From positions 744,001 through 808,000 of the forward strand of contig NZ_AP021874.1 in assembly GCF_009688945.1 (NCBI RefSeq): a stretch of DNA of 64,000 nucleotides, given 5' to 3'. Below are positions 8,972-16,376 of the stretch, piece by piece. This stretch comes from Desulfosarcina alkanivorans. Its GTDB lineage: Bacteria; Desulfobacterota; Desulfobacteria; Desulfobacterales; Desulfosarcinaceae. The position numbers and the translations under genes were made by a program. Position 1 is the stretch's first letter. Every line of letters starts with the position of its first letter. Under the pieces are notes generated by a model that was given only the letters and a program-made list of their open reading frames with translations, was not told the DNA's origin and ran no database searches.

Positions 8972-9790
8972 TTAGAACAACCTCAAAACCGCCTGCGCTG
9001 CCTGGGATGACATGGACAGGGAGGTGGTACCCAGCTGCTGACGCGTCTGGAGCATCAGCATGTTGGCGCCTTCTTCGTTCATGTCGGCCAGGGTCAGCTG
9101 GTCGGCACCGGTGTTCAGGGTGTTGATCATGTTGTTGGTAAAATCTTCACGGATGGAGATGGTGGAGAGGCTCGATGCCAGCTTCTGCGCTTCGGTTCTA
9201 AGGGTCTTGACCGCAGAGTCGATCTCCACGATGGCGCTTTCCATACCGCCTGATGTGTCAAAGTTCGCGGCGGCGATGGTCTTGGTGGTGCTGGCCGTTC
9301 TGATTTCACCGAGCTGTGACTTGGCGTCAATACCCTGAACGGACAGTTTGTTGCTGCCATTTTCGTCAAATTCCACCTGCAGCGCATCGTTGCCGAGCAG
9401 GTTCTTGCCGCCGTATTTGGAGTCTTCAGCCAAATTTTGAACCTGACCGCGGATGGCGTCGAACTGGGTTTTCAGATCGCTGGTGTTGTCGGAGGTCTTG
9501 GCCGCAGAGGCCAGTGACTTCATCTGGTCCAGCATGTCGTACATGGACTCGATACCCGTGTTGGCCGCTTCGATGGTTTTGATGGCTTCCTTCATGCCGT
9601 CTTTTTTGGCGGACAGGTCGCGGGCCCGGTCATTGTGGTCCTTGGCTTTGAAGAAGTTGACCGGATCGTCCAGGGCCGTGTTGACTTTCTTGCCGCTGGA
9701 CAATTTCTTCTGGGTGTTCTCCATCAATGACGTGGTGTTCTGCAGACTGGTCAGGTTTGCTCTCATTCCTGCGGTTAATGCGATAGCCAT
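8972..9790 (-). CDS. fliC: flagellin
   Basis: Filament subunit, 272 residues, consisting almost only of the conserved D0/D1 regions with no large D2/D3 insert. Recognised by the N-terminal stretch TSLMENTQKKLSSGKKVNTA and the C-terminal stretch ending SSQAAQAVLRLF. The length and sequence style resemble the short flagellins of Caulobacter. GGAG sits before ATG 9790. A sigma-28 promoter and a leader of about 115 nt lie upstream, and the flbT/flaF genes downstream. Ser/Thr-rich central segments (residues 95-105 and 165-175) could be glycosylation sites given the nearby glycosyltransferases (inference). Confidence 0.95.
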   Translation of the reverse strand: MAIALTAGMRANLTSLQNTTSLMENTQKKLSSGKKVNTALDDPVNFFKAKDHNDRARDLSAKKDGMKEAIKTIEAANTGIESMYDMLDQMKSLASAAKTSDNTSDLKTQFDAIRGQVQNLAEDSKYGGKNLLGNDALQVEFDENGSNKLSVQGIDAKSQLGEIRTASTTKTIAAANFDTSGGMESAIVEIDSAVKTLRTEAQKLASSLSTISIREDFTNNMINTLNTGADQLTLADMNEEGANMLMLQTRQQLGTTSLSMSSQAAQAVLRLF

Positions 9791-9846
9791 GGTGTTTCTC
9801 CTTTTCTAGGGTTGGGTCCGGCATTCTTGCCGTTATGTGGTTTCGC

Positions 9847-9901
9847 AGGCGCATCTTTTAATAAGGTATGCTCAGACCTCCCTTCAACTTTATTTGCGCC
9901 T
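9847..9901 (-). promoter_or_regulatory. structured 5' leader of flagellin mRNA
   Basis: In the minus-strand transcript, AGGCGCA (9847-9853) and TGCGCCT (9895-9901) form a perfect 7-bp stem starting about 5 nt from the predicted RNA 5' end. It encloses a smaller AGGT/ACCT hairpin and an SD-like AAGGGAGG lying about 90 nt before the flagellin start codon. With flbT and flaF in the same operon this is the candidate FlbT-responsive element. Function is inferred. Confidence 0.55.
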
Positions 9902-9911
9902 TACAACCCTA

Positions 9912-9938
9912 TTATCGTTCTGTATTGGTTTTACTTTA
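9912..9938 (-). promoter_or_regulatory. sigma-28 (FliA) promoter of flagellin
   Basis: Read on the minus strand: TAAAGTAA (-35, 9931-9938), an 11-base spacer, AACGATAA (-10, 9912-9919). The consensus is TAAAGTTT-N11-GCCGATAA. Transcription should begin near 9905, about 115 nt before the flagellin start. fliA itself is at 34349. Confidence 0.8.
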
Positions 9939-9989
9939 GGAAAAAAAACGAAGGATCCAGCCATGCAGATTGGGGATCGAAGTGGTTGC

Positions 9990-10192
9990 TTGCAAAATGC
10001 AAAAAATTGCAAAATGCAAAAAAGGCGATCGACCTGGATTTTTCTGTATTCGAACCCGATGTGTCAGGGGGGGGCAAGGGGAAAAAACGTTTGACCGGGC
10101 AGTGGTTCGCTTTGATCCGGAAATGGTAATTTTTCAGAAGGGGGCATGAAGGGGGAAAATTTATACAATCGTTAGTATTTGCAATATGCAAA
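9990..10192. repeat. three TTGCA-N3-TGCAA dyads (putative operators or enhancers)
   Basis: A 17-bp unit containing TTGCAAAATGCAA occurs twice in tandem (9990-10006 and 10007-10023), and a third dyad, TTTGCA-ATA-TGCAAA, lies at 10178-10192. All share inverted half-sites TTGCA/TGCAA separated by 3 bp, the form of a dimeric regulator site. They lie upstream of the flagellin promoter on one side and 205-410 bp upstream of the -24/-12 element of the next gene on the other. The remainder of the 680-bp intergenic region shows no gene I can support. Confidence 0.5.
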
Positions 10193-10396
10193 ATAAAGGC
10201 ATGGCAAAATCCGGCTGGTGCAAAAACAGGCGGAATCGATCCGGCAGGCAACCTTGCGTCGTGATTTTTTTTTGTTTCCGGTCATACAACCGGTAAGATG
10301 GTAACCCTGCCGGCGGTCAAGATATGGTGTAATCAATCGATGGGCAGCATACATTGATCGCTGGATTTCAAGAAAGATGACTGAATCGGCCGATTC

Positions 10397-10412
10397 CGGC
10401 AACATAATTGCT
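10397..10412 (+). promoter_or_regulatory. sigma-54 promoter candidate upstream of activator gene
   Basis: CGGCAACATAATTGCT has GG and GC separated by exactly 10 bases and a consensus -12 TTGCT; the first base of the -24 box is C rather than T. Predicted start near 10423, 50 bases before the activator gene. It would make this activator itself RpoN-dependent. Confidence 0.5.
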
Positions 10413-10472
10413 ATAAGGAAAGCATCCGATAATTCCTTTAAAATAAAAATTTCAGAAGCAGGAGGTTTCTAA

Positions 10473-11519
10473 GTGCAAAACTCAGCAATGATCGATGGTA
10501 ACGGTTTGGCTGGTGCTGTTGAGGATTCTGCTCCATCATCAAACGGGAATGAGGCCTTTAAAGGAATTGTTGGTGAAAGCAGTCAGATGCAGGAAATTTT
10601 TAGACTGGTCGAACGGGTCGCGGACAGCGACAGCACGATACTGATAAATGGTGAGACCGGGACGGGCAAGGGCTTGATTGCCCATGCCATCCACAAGCGG
10701 TCATACCGACGCGAAGAGCCCTTCGTGTCGATCAATTGCGGTGCCATTCCGGAAAACCTGCTGGAAAGCGAACTGTTCGGCCACATCAAGGGGGCGTTTA
10801 CCGGCGCCACGGCCAACAAAGTCGGCAAATTCGAGGCCGCCGACGGCGGAACCATTTTTCTTGATGAGATCGGTGATATGAGCCAGGACCTTCAGGTGAA
10901 GATTTTGAAGGTACTTGAAGAACGCTGCTTCGAGCCGGTCGGCGGCTGCAAGACAATAAAGGTCAATGTCCGGATTGTCGCCGCCACGCACCGGGATCTG
11001 GAAGAGGAAGTGCAGAAGGGCAATTTCAGGGAGGACCTGTTTTACCGCCTTTTTGTCATTCCCATCAAACTCCCGGCACTCAGAGACCGGCGGTCGGATA
11101 TTCCCCATTTTGTCGCCCATTTTATGAATGGCCTCAATCGAGGGAAAAAAACACGGGTGAATGGGATCTCCGACGAAGCACTGGATGTCATGATGCGGCA
11201 TGCATGGCCCGGAAATGTTAGGGAACTGGCAAATCTGATGGAACGCCTGGTGGTCATCAAAGGTGACGGGGAGATCGATATCCATGACCTGCCTCCAAAA
11301 ATGAGACAGGAAACACACAATGCCTGCTTTGCGGCCCCGGAAATTACCAGCGATGGCCTCTGCCTGAATACGGCCGTCAGTGAATTCGAAAAACGCCTGA
11401 TTTACCAGTCCCTGGAAAAAACCAAATGGGTGAAGAACAGAGCCGCCAAGCTGCTTCATGTCAAACGGACCACCCTCGTTGAAAAAATTAAGCGATACGA
11501 ACTGCAAAAATGTGCCTGA
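10473..11519 (+). CDS. sigma-54-dependent activator without receiver domain (FlrA/FleQ-like role)
   Basis: A 348-residue bacterial enhancer-binding protein. Residues about 28-260 form the AAA+ domain: Walker A GETGTGKG, sigma-54 contact loop GAFTGA, Walker B GTIFLDEIGD and arginine-finger region FREDLFYRL. The C-terminus is a Fis-type helix-turn-helix (NRAAKLLHVKRTTLVEKI). Only about 27 residues precede the AAA+ core, so there is no receiver or FleQ-type sensory domain. GTG 10473 is chosen because AGGAGG lies 7 bases before it. Proximity to flagellin and the flagellar operons suggests it is the master or class II flagellar activator. Control must be by abundance or by a partner protein. Confidence 0.85.
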   Translation: MQNSAMIDGNGLAGAVEDSAPSSNGNEAFKGIVGESSQMQEIFRLVERVADSDSTILINGETGTGKGLIAHAIHKRSYRREEPFVSINCGAIPENLLESELFGHIKGAFTGATANKVGKFEAADGGTIFLDEIGDMSQDLQVKILKVLEERCFEPVGGCKTIKVNVRIVAATHRDLEEEVQKGNFREDLFYRLFVIPIKLPALRDRRSDIPHFVAHFMNGLNRGKKTRVNGISDEALDVMMRHAWPGNVRELANLMERLVVIKGDGEIDIHDLPPKMRQETHNACFAAPEITSDGLCLNTAVSEFEKRLIYQSLEKTKWVKNRAAKLLHVKRTTLVEKIKRYELQKCA

Positions 11520-11885
11520 TCGGTGTCATGGGCATGAACCGGTTATTACCTGTTCATCCGGCATCATCCGGACGCCCCCTCCAGCGATCTGGAAATCGAC
11601 AACTGCCCCAATCGTGAAGCGACGCGTCTGGTTCGACTGCACGAACCGGACATCCCTTTCCCGCTGAGCCACCGTTCCCGGTGATGGCAGCGCATCGCGC
11701 AATCATTGCCCAATCTGCTCTGCATCCTGATGTCAAACGGGTGACGCCGTTCCATTGGTTTGACATTTTTTCTTTCCCACCACAGTCAGCCATTAGTCTG
11801 TCCCTCACTTTATAATACGCGTATTTTTAAAAAATATAAGTAGTTATTGTTGACGTAAGTTTGTTTGCAACTGCGTTAATTCTCA
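11520..11885. other. intergenic region without a supported gene
   Basis: A 366-bp stretch between the two activator genes. Short frames on both strands have no recognisable sequence and no ribosome binding sites. The right third becomes AT-rich toward the sigma-54 element at 11886 and could hold activator sites. Confidence 0.5.
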
Positions 11886-11901
11886 TGGCAACCAATTTGC
11901 A
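11886..11901 (+). promoter_or_regulatory. sigma-54 promoter of response-regulator activator
   Basis: TGGCAACCAATTTGCA matches the -24 (TGGCA) and -12 (TTGCA) boxes with 10 bases between GG and GC. The predicted transcription start is near 11912. An ATG at 11917 would then be only 5 nt from the RNA end, which argues for the internal start at 11980 (or 11965). Confidence 0.75.
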
Positions 11902-11979
11902 GACTCGAGAGACGTCATGGTCGAGCGAGACAGTCTATGCCGCTCCCGGTTCCCTTTTGGTTGGATGCAAAGAAACGCG

Positions 11980-13335
11980 ATGAAAACGATTTCCGCCCTG
12001 CTGGTTGTCAACGATTCGGATCTGTGCCGACGGTTATGCGGTGTGCTCGAGAAAAACACCCGTCTGCAGTTCGAATCCTGCTCGTCTGCAAAAAAGGCGT
12101 TAGAAATTCTCCATCGTCGGCATTTTCAGATTCTGTATGCCGATTTGCATCTGGACGATATCTCCGGAGTGGAACTGACCGAACAGGTGAAGGGCCACTT
12201 TCCCGCCATGGACATCCTGGTCGGCTCGGCCGCAGGCACCGCGCAGGATGTGATTGATGCGATGCGTGCCGGCGCCTCAGAATTTATCATCGATCCTTTT
12301 GAACCGGAACTGATTGAGAACGCCTTCGGAAAGTCGGTCCGCAAATGTCTCGCGTCCTGTGATCGCGGCCCTGTCAGGCGGCACGCATCCAAAGCAATCA
12401 TTACCCGGGACAAGGCGTTTCTCAATTTGCTCGGGATGGCCAGAAAAGTCGCTCCCAGCACGGCCACCATCATGGTTACGGGGGAAAGCGGAACGGGCAA
12501 GGAAATGCTGGCTGCATTCATCCACGCCAACAGCAGCCGCCGGAATGAACCTTATATGGCCATCAATTGTGCGGCTTTGCCTGAACACCTGGCGGAAAGT
12601 GAATTGTTCGGACATGAAAAAGGGGCGTTCACCGGCGCCATATCAAGAAAAATCGGCAAATTTGAAAGCGCCGGCAATGGAACGCTGGTCCTGGATGAAG
12701 TCACTGAAATGGCACTGCCGCTTCAGGCCAAGCTGCTGCGGGCCATTCAGGAACGGGAGATTATGAGGATCGGCGGCAACCGGAGTATCGAAATTGAAGC
12801 CCGGGTTGTTGCCATCAGCAACCAGAATATGAAAAAGGCGGTTTCATCCGGCAGTTTCCGGGAAGATCTTTTTTACCGGCTGAACGTCATTCCTTTGACG
12901 ATTCCACCGCTTCGGGAACGGAAAAACGACATTCCCCTGCTTGCCGACTATTTTCTCAAACGCTTTTGCAGCCAGAATCAGAAGGCGATGGAAGGTATCT
13001 CCGACCGGGCCATGAGCCGGTTGGTGGCGCAACCCTGGCCGGGAAATGTTCGCGAGTTGGAAAACACCATAGAGCGCGGTGTGTTAATCGGCAGCGGGAA
13101 AGAACTCATGCCGGAGGACCTGATCCTGGATGAAACCGTTCTTCCTGCGTCCAGTCCGCCTTCTTTGGCGGCAGGTATGACCGTTCGGGAAATGGAAAAA
13201 GAGTTGATTTTCAACACGTTGGATGCCGTTAAGGAAAACCGGACCCACGCGGCGAAAATGCTGGGCATCAGTATCCGGACCCTTCGAAATAAGTTGAATG
13301 AGTATCGCGGGGAGATGGATCCGCCCGGAGCATGA
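11980..13335 (+). CDS. FlrC/FlgR-like sigma-54 activator with degenerate receiver
   Basis: A 451-residue protein when started at ATG 11980, which suits both the receiver fold and the predicted transcription start at 11912. Residues 1-120 are a receiver domain with the phosphoacceptor-position Asp55 (YADLHLDDISG). One acidic-pocket residue is Asn11 (VVNDSD), and the normally invariant Lys is Asp105 (FIIDPFEPE). Residues about 145-370 are AAA+ with GESGTGKE, GAFTGA and FREDLFYRLN. The C-terminal Fis helix-turn-helix is HAAKMLGISIRTLRNKL. The receiver may not be switched by phosphorylation; Caulobacter FlbD is a comparable atypical flagellar activator. No sensor kinase gene is adjacent. It probably drives the flagellar operons that follow. 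Confidence 0.85.
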   Translation: MKTISALLVVNDSDLCRRLCGVLEKNTRLQFESCSSAKKALEILHRRHFQILYADLHLDDISGVELTEQVKGHFPAMDILVGSAAGTAQDVIDAMRAGASEFIIDPFEPELIENAFGKSVRKCLASCDRGPVRRHASKAIITRDKAFLNLLGMARKVAPSTATIMVTGESGTGKEMLAAFIHANSSRRNEPYMAINCAALPEHLAESELFGHEKGAFTGAISRKIGKFESAGNGTLVLDEVTEMALPLQAKLLRAIQEREIMRIGGNRSIEIEARVVAISNQNMKKAVSSGSFREDLFYRLNVIPLTIPPLRERKNDIPLLADYFLKRFCSQNQKAMEGISDRAMSRLVAQPWPGNVRELENTIERGVLIGSGKELMPEDLILDETVLPASSPPSLAAGMTVREMEKELIFNTLDAVKENRTHAAKMLGISIRTLRNKLNEYRGEMDPPGA

Positions 13336-13448
13336 CAATGCCTTCATCGCCTGATTCTTCCCCATCGCCGTGCGGACCCGCGCTCCTGATGGCACACAAG
13401 GCCAACCGATGCCTCTGTGATGAAAGAAAGGCAATCGGCATCATGTGA

Positions 13449-13464
13449 TGGTATATAAATTGCT
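13449..13464 (+). promoter_or_regulatory. sigma-54 promoter of flgB operon
   Basis: TGGTATATAAATTGCT has GG-N10-GC spacing and a consensus -12 TTGCT. Transcription would start near 13475, just before flgB. A stem-loop with one bulge lies immediately upstream (CCGATGCCT at 13407 and AGGCAATCGG ending near 13438) and may end the preceding transcript. Confidence 0.65.
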
Positions 13465-13499
13465 CAGCTTGAAAATGAGACGATGAAGAGGAGCTTATC

Positions 13500-13928
13500 A
13501 TGGACAACCATCCAGTCAATTTATTCAGCGGTACGATCGATACCTTATCCCGGTCACTGGACCTGAGGGCCCGTAAACATGAATTGATCCTCAACAATGT
13601 GGCCAATGCAGACACGCCCAATTACAAGCCGTTTGCCTTGAACGTTGAAGAAGCGCTTCAAAAGGATTCAACAGCGGCGCCTTATTCCCCCATGAAACGC
13701 ACCGACGAACTGCACCTGCCGGGACGCAAGGAAGCTGATGCCTCCCCGGATGCGGTGCTGTCCGGTGCCGATGACCCGCTGCTTTTCCGCGGAGACCACA
13801 ATGGCGTTGATATCGATGCCGAGATGACGGCGCTGGCCAAAAACAGCCTGCTGTACAAAGCGTCCGCCCAACTGGTTGCATCCAAACTCAGGGGATTGAA
13901 ATCCGTCATTACAGGAGGACCCAAATAA
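13500..13928 (+). CDS. flgB: flagellar proximal rod protein FlgB
   Basis: A 142-residue rod subunit. It carries the N-terminal rod/hook family signature NNVANADTPNYKPF near residues 31-44 and a C-terminal helix ending KSVITGGPK. FlgB joins the rod to the MS ring. AGGAG precedes the ATG. It is first in flgBC-fliEFGHI, directly after the -24/-12 element. Confidence 0.93.
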   Translation: MDNHPVNLFSGTIDTLSRSLDLRARKHELILNNVANADTPNYKPFALNVEEALQKDSTAAPYSPMKRTDELHLPGRKEADASPDAVLSGADDPLLFRGDHNGVDIDAEMTALAKNSLLYKASAQLVASKLRGLKSVITGGPK

Positions 13929-13929
13929 A

Positions 13930-14370
13930 ATGAATTTTCTCGACAGTCTGGCTATCAGTGCGACCGGTTTGAGCGCCCAGCGACTCAGAATGAATCTGAT
14001 CTCGAGCAACATGGCCAATGTAAACACGACACGGACGGAAACCGGGGAACCCTATAAGCGCAGGGATGCCATTTTTGAAGCGGTCCAGGAAGGCGGCTTC
14101 CAGGCCGTGCTCGATGAGCAGGTCGATGAAGCGGGAGGCGGCGTCAAAGTGTCACGTATCGTCGAAGACAATAAACCCTTCGTGCAAAAATATGATCCCG
14201 GCCACCCGGATGCCGATGAAAACGGGTACATCCAGCTGCCCAATGTCAACATCGTTGAGGAGATGGTCAACATGATTTCGGCCAGCAGAAGCTTCGAGGC
14301 CAATGCAACGGCGGTTCGTGCCACCAAGGACATGGCCAGTCTCGCCCTGGAGATAGGGAAAAGCTCATGA
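13930..14370 (+). CDS. flgC: flagellar proximal rod protein FlgC
   Basis: A 146-residue rod protein. It has the rod motif SSNMANVNTTRTETGEPYKR near residues 21-40 and the C-terminal flagellar BBR domain (EEMVNMISASRSFEANATAV). The start lies 1 base after the flgB stop, with AGGAGG upstream inside flgB. The stop overlaps fliE by 4 bases (ATGA). Confidence 0.95.
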   Translation: MNFLDSLAISATGLSAQRLRMNLISSNMANVNTTRTETGEPYKRRDAIFEAVQEGGFQAVLDEQVDEAGGGVKVSRIVEDNKPFVQKYDPGHPDADENGYIQLPNVNIVEEMVNMISASRSFEANATAVRATKDMASLALEIGKSS

Positions 14371-14669
14371 ACGATCTGACGATTTCAAAACTGCAGACTG
14401 TCCTGCCGTCGGCCAATGCTCCCGATAACAAGTCCGCCGAGGCATCGACCGCACCGTTCAGCGACTTCGTTCAACGATCCCTTGCTGACGTGAACCGGCA
14501 GATGCTGGATGCGGATGAATCCGTCGGCGATCTGGCCACCGGCAGGAATCAGGATATTCACAACACCATGATCGCCATGCAAAAAGCCGAAATCTCTTTC
14601 GAACTGGTGATGCAGGTCCGCAACAAACTGATTTCCGCTTACGATGAAATCCGGCGAATGTCCATTTAG
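14367..14669 (+). CDS. fliE: MS ring-rod junction protein FliE
   Basis: A 100-residue protein, typical for FliE, which forms the adaptor between MS ring and rod and is an early export substrate. The conserved C-terminal helices are seen in HNTMIAMQKAEISFELVMQV. Its ATG overlaps the flgC stop, indicating coupled translation. Confidence 0.93.
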   Translation: MNDLTISKLQTVLPSANAPDNKSAEASTAPFSDFVQRSLADVNRQMLDADESVGDLATGRNQDIHNTMIAMQKAEISFELVMQVRNKLISAYDEIRRMSI

Positions 14670-14690
14670 TCAACGATTTGAGGAGCAGCG

Positions 14691-16292
14691 ATGGCCTTTT
14701 CATTATCCACTTTGCCTCAGCAGTTAAAACTGGCTTTCAGGGGAATTTCGACCGGCAAACTGGTCGCCATGGCCATCCTGGTCGGCGGCACCATCGCCGG
14801 ACTTGCATTTTTGCTCACCTGGTCCGAAACCGGTGACATGCACCCGTTGTACAGTAACCTGGCGCCCGAAGATGCTGCAGAAATCGTCGGTATGCTGAAA
14901 GACAAACAAATCCCTTACCAGCTCACCATGGATGGCACCGGGGTGCGCATCCCTTATGAAAAAATATATGAAACACGGCTGGAACTGGCCTCACAGGGAT
15001 TGCCGCGCGGCACCGGGATCGGGTTCGAGGTTTTTGACGATACCAAGCTGGGCATGACCGAGTTTGTCCAGAATGTGAATTATCAGCGGGCCATTCAGGG
15101 AGAACTGAGTCGGACCATCAACACCCTGATGGAAGTGGAAAGCTCCCGGGTGCACATCGTCATGCCCGCCAGATCCCTGTTTATCGAAGAAGAAGAGGCG
15201 GCCACCGCATCCGTAATCCTCAAGTTGAGGCGCGGCAAGTATCTGAGCAAGGAGCAGATTCAGGGAATCGTCCATCTGATTTCTTCCAGTGTCTCCCGGT
15301 TGAAGCCGGAGGATGTCACCATTATAGACAACAGCGGTAAAATGCTGGCCGGATTCAAGGAGAAATCAACGGTCAGCCAGATTACGTCGAACCAGCTGGC
15401 TTTTCAGGAAAAAAAGGAGCGCCTCCTGGAAAATCGGGTCAAGACCATGCTGGAGAGTGTTCTCGGCCTGGATAAGGCCATTGTGCGCGTATCCTGCCTG
15501 CTCAACTTCACCCAGCAGGAGAAAACGGAAGAACTGTTCCTTCCGGACAACTCGGTGATCCGAAGCGAACAGGCATCCAGTTCGGTTTCAAACGATTCGG
15601 CGGCAGGCGCCGCCGGCATCCCCGGCCTCCAGGCCAACGTCGTTCCCGGCAATGCGGCCACGGCGGCAGCCGGCGGCCCCCGGAACAATCAGAAGCAGCA
15701 GTTTACCAAAAACTACGAAGTCGGGAAACTGACCAATCGACAGATCATGCCCATCGGCAGCATCCAGCGGCTGTCGGTGGCAGTGGTCGTCGATGGCACG
15801 TACCAGGAGCCTGAAGAGGGCGCCGAAGGGGAGCAGGCCCAATACGTTTCCAGAAGCACGGAAGAGATGGCCAAGCTTGAGAATATCGTCAAAAGCGCCG
15901 TTGATTTCGATGCATCGAGAGGCGATAAAATCGAAGTGGTCAATATCCCCTTTGAAGTGGCGGTGCCCTCCGAAATGCCATCTGAACCGGCGCCGGCCGG
16001 ATGGATGGACGCCATCAAGACCCATCAGACATTGATCAAATATGCCGCGGCGGCGCTCTTTTTCCTCATGTCCTTCCTGATGATCATCAAGCCCCTGGCC
16101 CGATGGCTGACGTCCACGCCCATCGAGGAAATCCAGATGCTGGAGCAACTTCCGCAGACGCTCAAGGAGCTGGAGCGGCGATATGCGGAATCTGAAAAAG
16201 AGAACAGCTACACGCGTCAGATCGAAAACCTGATCAACGAAAATCGATCCGGCTCCACCCAGCTGATGAAAGCGTGGCTCAAAGAGACGTAG
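14691..16292 (+). CDS. fliF: flagellar MS-ring protein FliF
   Basis: A 533-residue inner-membrane ring protein. The first transmembrane segment is at about 24-45, followed by YscJ/FliF ring-building motifs (LYSNLAPEDAAEIV, GIGFEVFDDTKLGMTEFVQN). An Ala/Gly-rich periplasmic loop lies near 300-330, a second transmembrane segment at about 450-470, and a cytoplasmic tail that binds FliG. AGGAG lies upstream. The length matches the family. Confidence 0.95.
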   Translation: MAFSLSTLPQQLKLAFRGISTGKLVAMAILVGGTIAGLAFLLTWSETGDMHPLYSNLAPEDAAEIVGMLKDKQIPYQLTMDGTGVRIPYEKIYETRLELASQGLPRGTGIGFEVFDDTKLGMTEFVQNVNYQRAIQGELSRTINTLMEVESSRVHIVMPARSLFIEEEEAATASVILKLRRGKYLSKEQIQGIVHLISSSVSRLKPEDVTIIDNSGKMLAGFKEKSTVSQITSNQLAFQEKKERLLENRVKTMLESVLGLDKAIVRVSCLLNFTQQEKTEELFLPDNSVIRSEQASSSVSNDSAAGAAGIPGLQANVVPGNAATAAAGGPRNNQKQQFTKNYEVGKLTNRQIMPIGSIQRLSVAVVVDGTYQEPEEGAEGEQAQYVSRSTEEMAKLENIVKSAVDFDASRGDKIEVVNIPFEVAVPSEMPSEPAPAGWMDAIKTHQTLIKYAAAALFFLMSFLMIIKPLARWLTSTPIEEIQMLEQLPQTLKELERRYAESEKENSYTRQIENLINENRSGSTQLMKAWLKET

Positions 16293-16337
16293 TGAAGGCA
16301 TGCAGCGATAAGCGCCAAGCCTGAAAATTTAGGTTGC

Positions 16338-16372
16338 GAACCCGGAATCCAGAACCCAGAACCCGGAACCCA
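16338..16372 (+). repeat. five 7-bp tandem repeats directly before fliG
   Basis: Five consecutive heptamers of the form GAAYCCR (GAACCCG, GAATCCA, GAACCCA, GAACCCG, GAACCCA) end 4 bases before the fliG ATG. They occupy the place where a ribosome binding site should be, and none of them looks like one. Copy-number slippage could alter fliG translation. Confidence 0.7.
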
Positions 16373-16376
16373 GACC

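Noticed and set aside
11917..11979. ATG 11917 as start of the receiver-containing activator
   Set aside because: It would lie about 5 nt from the predicted sigma-54 transcription start, and it adds 21 residues before the first receiver strand.
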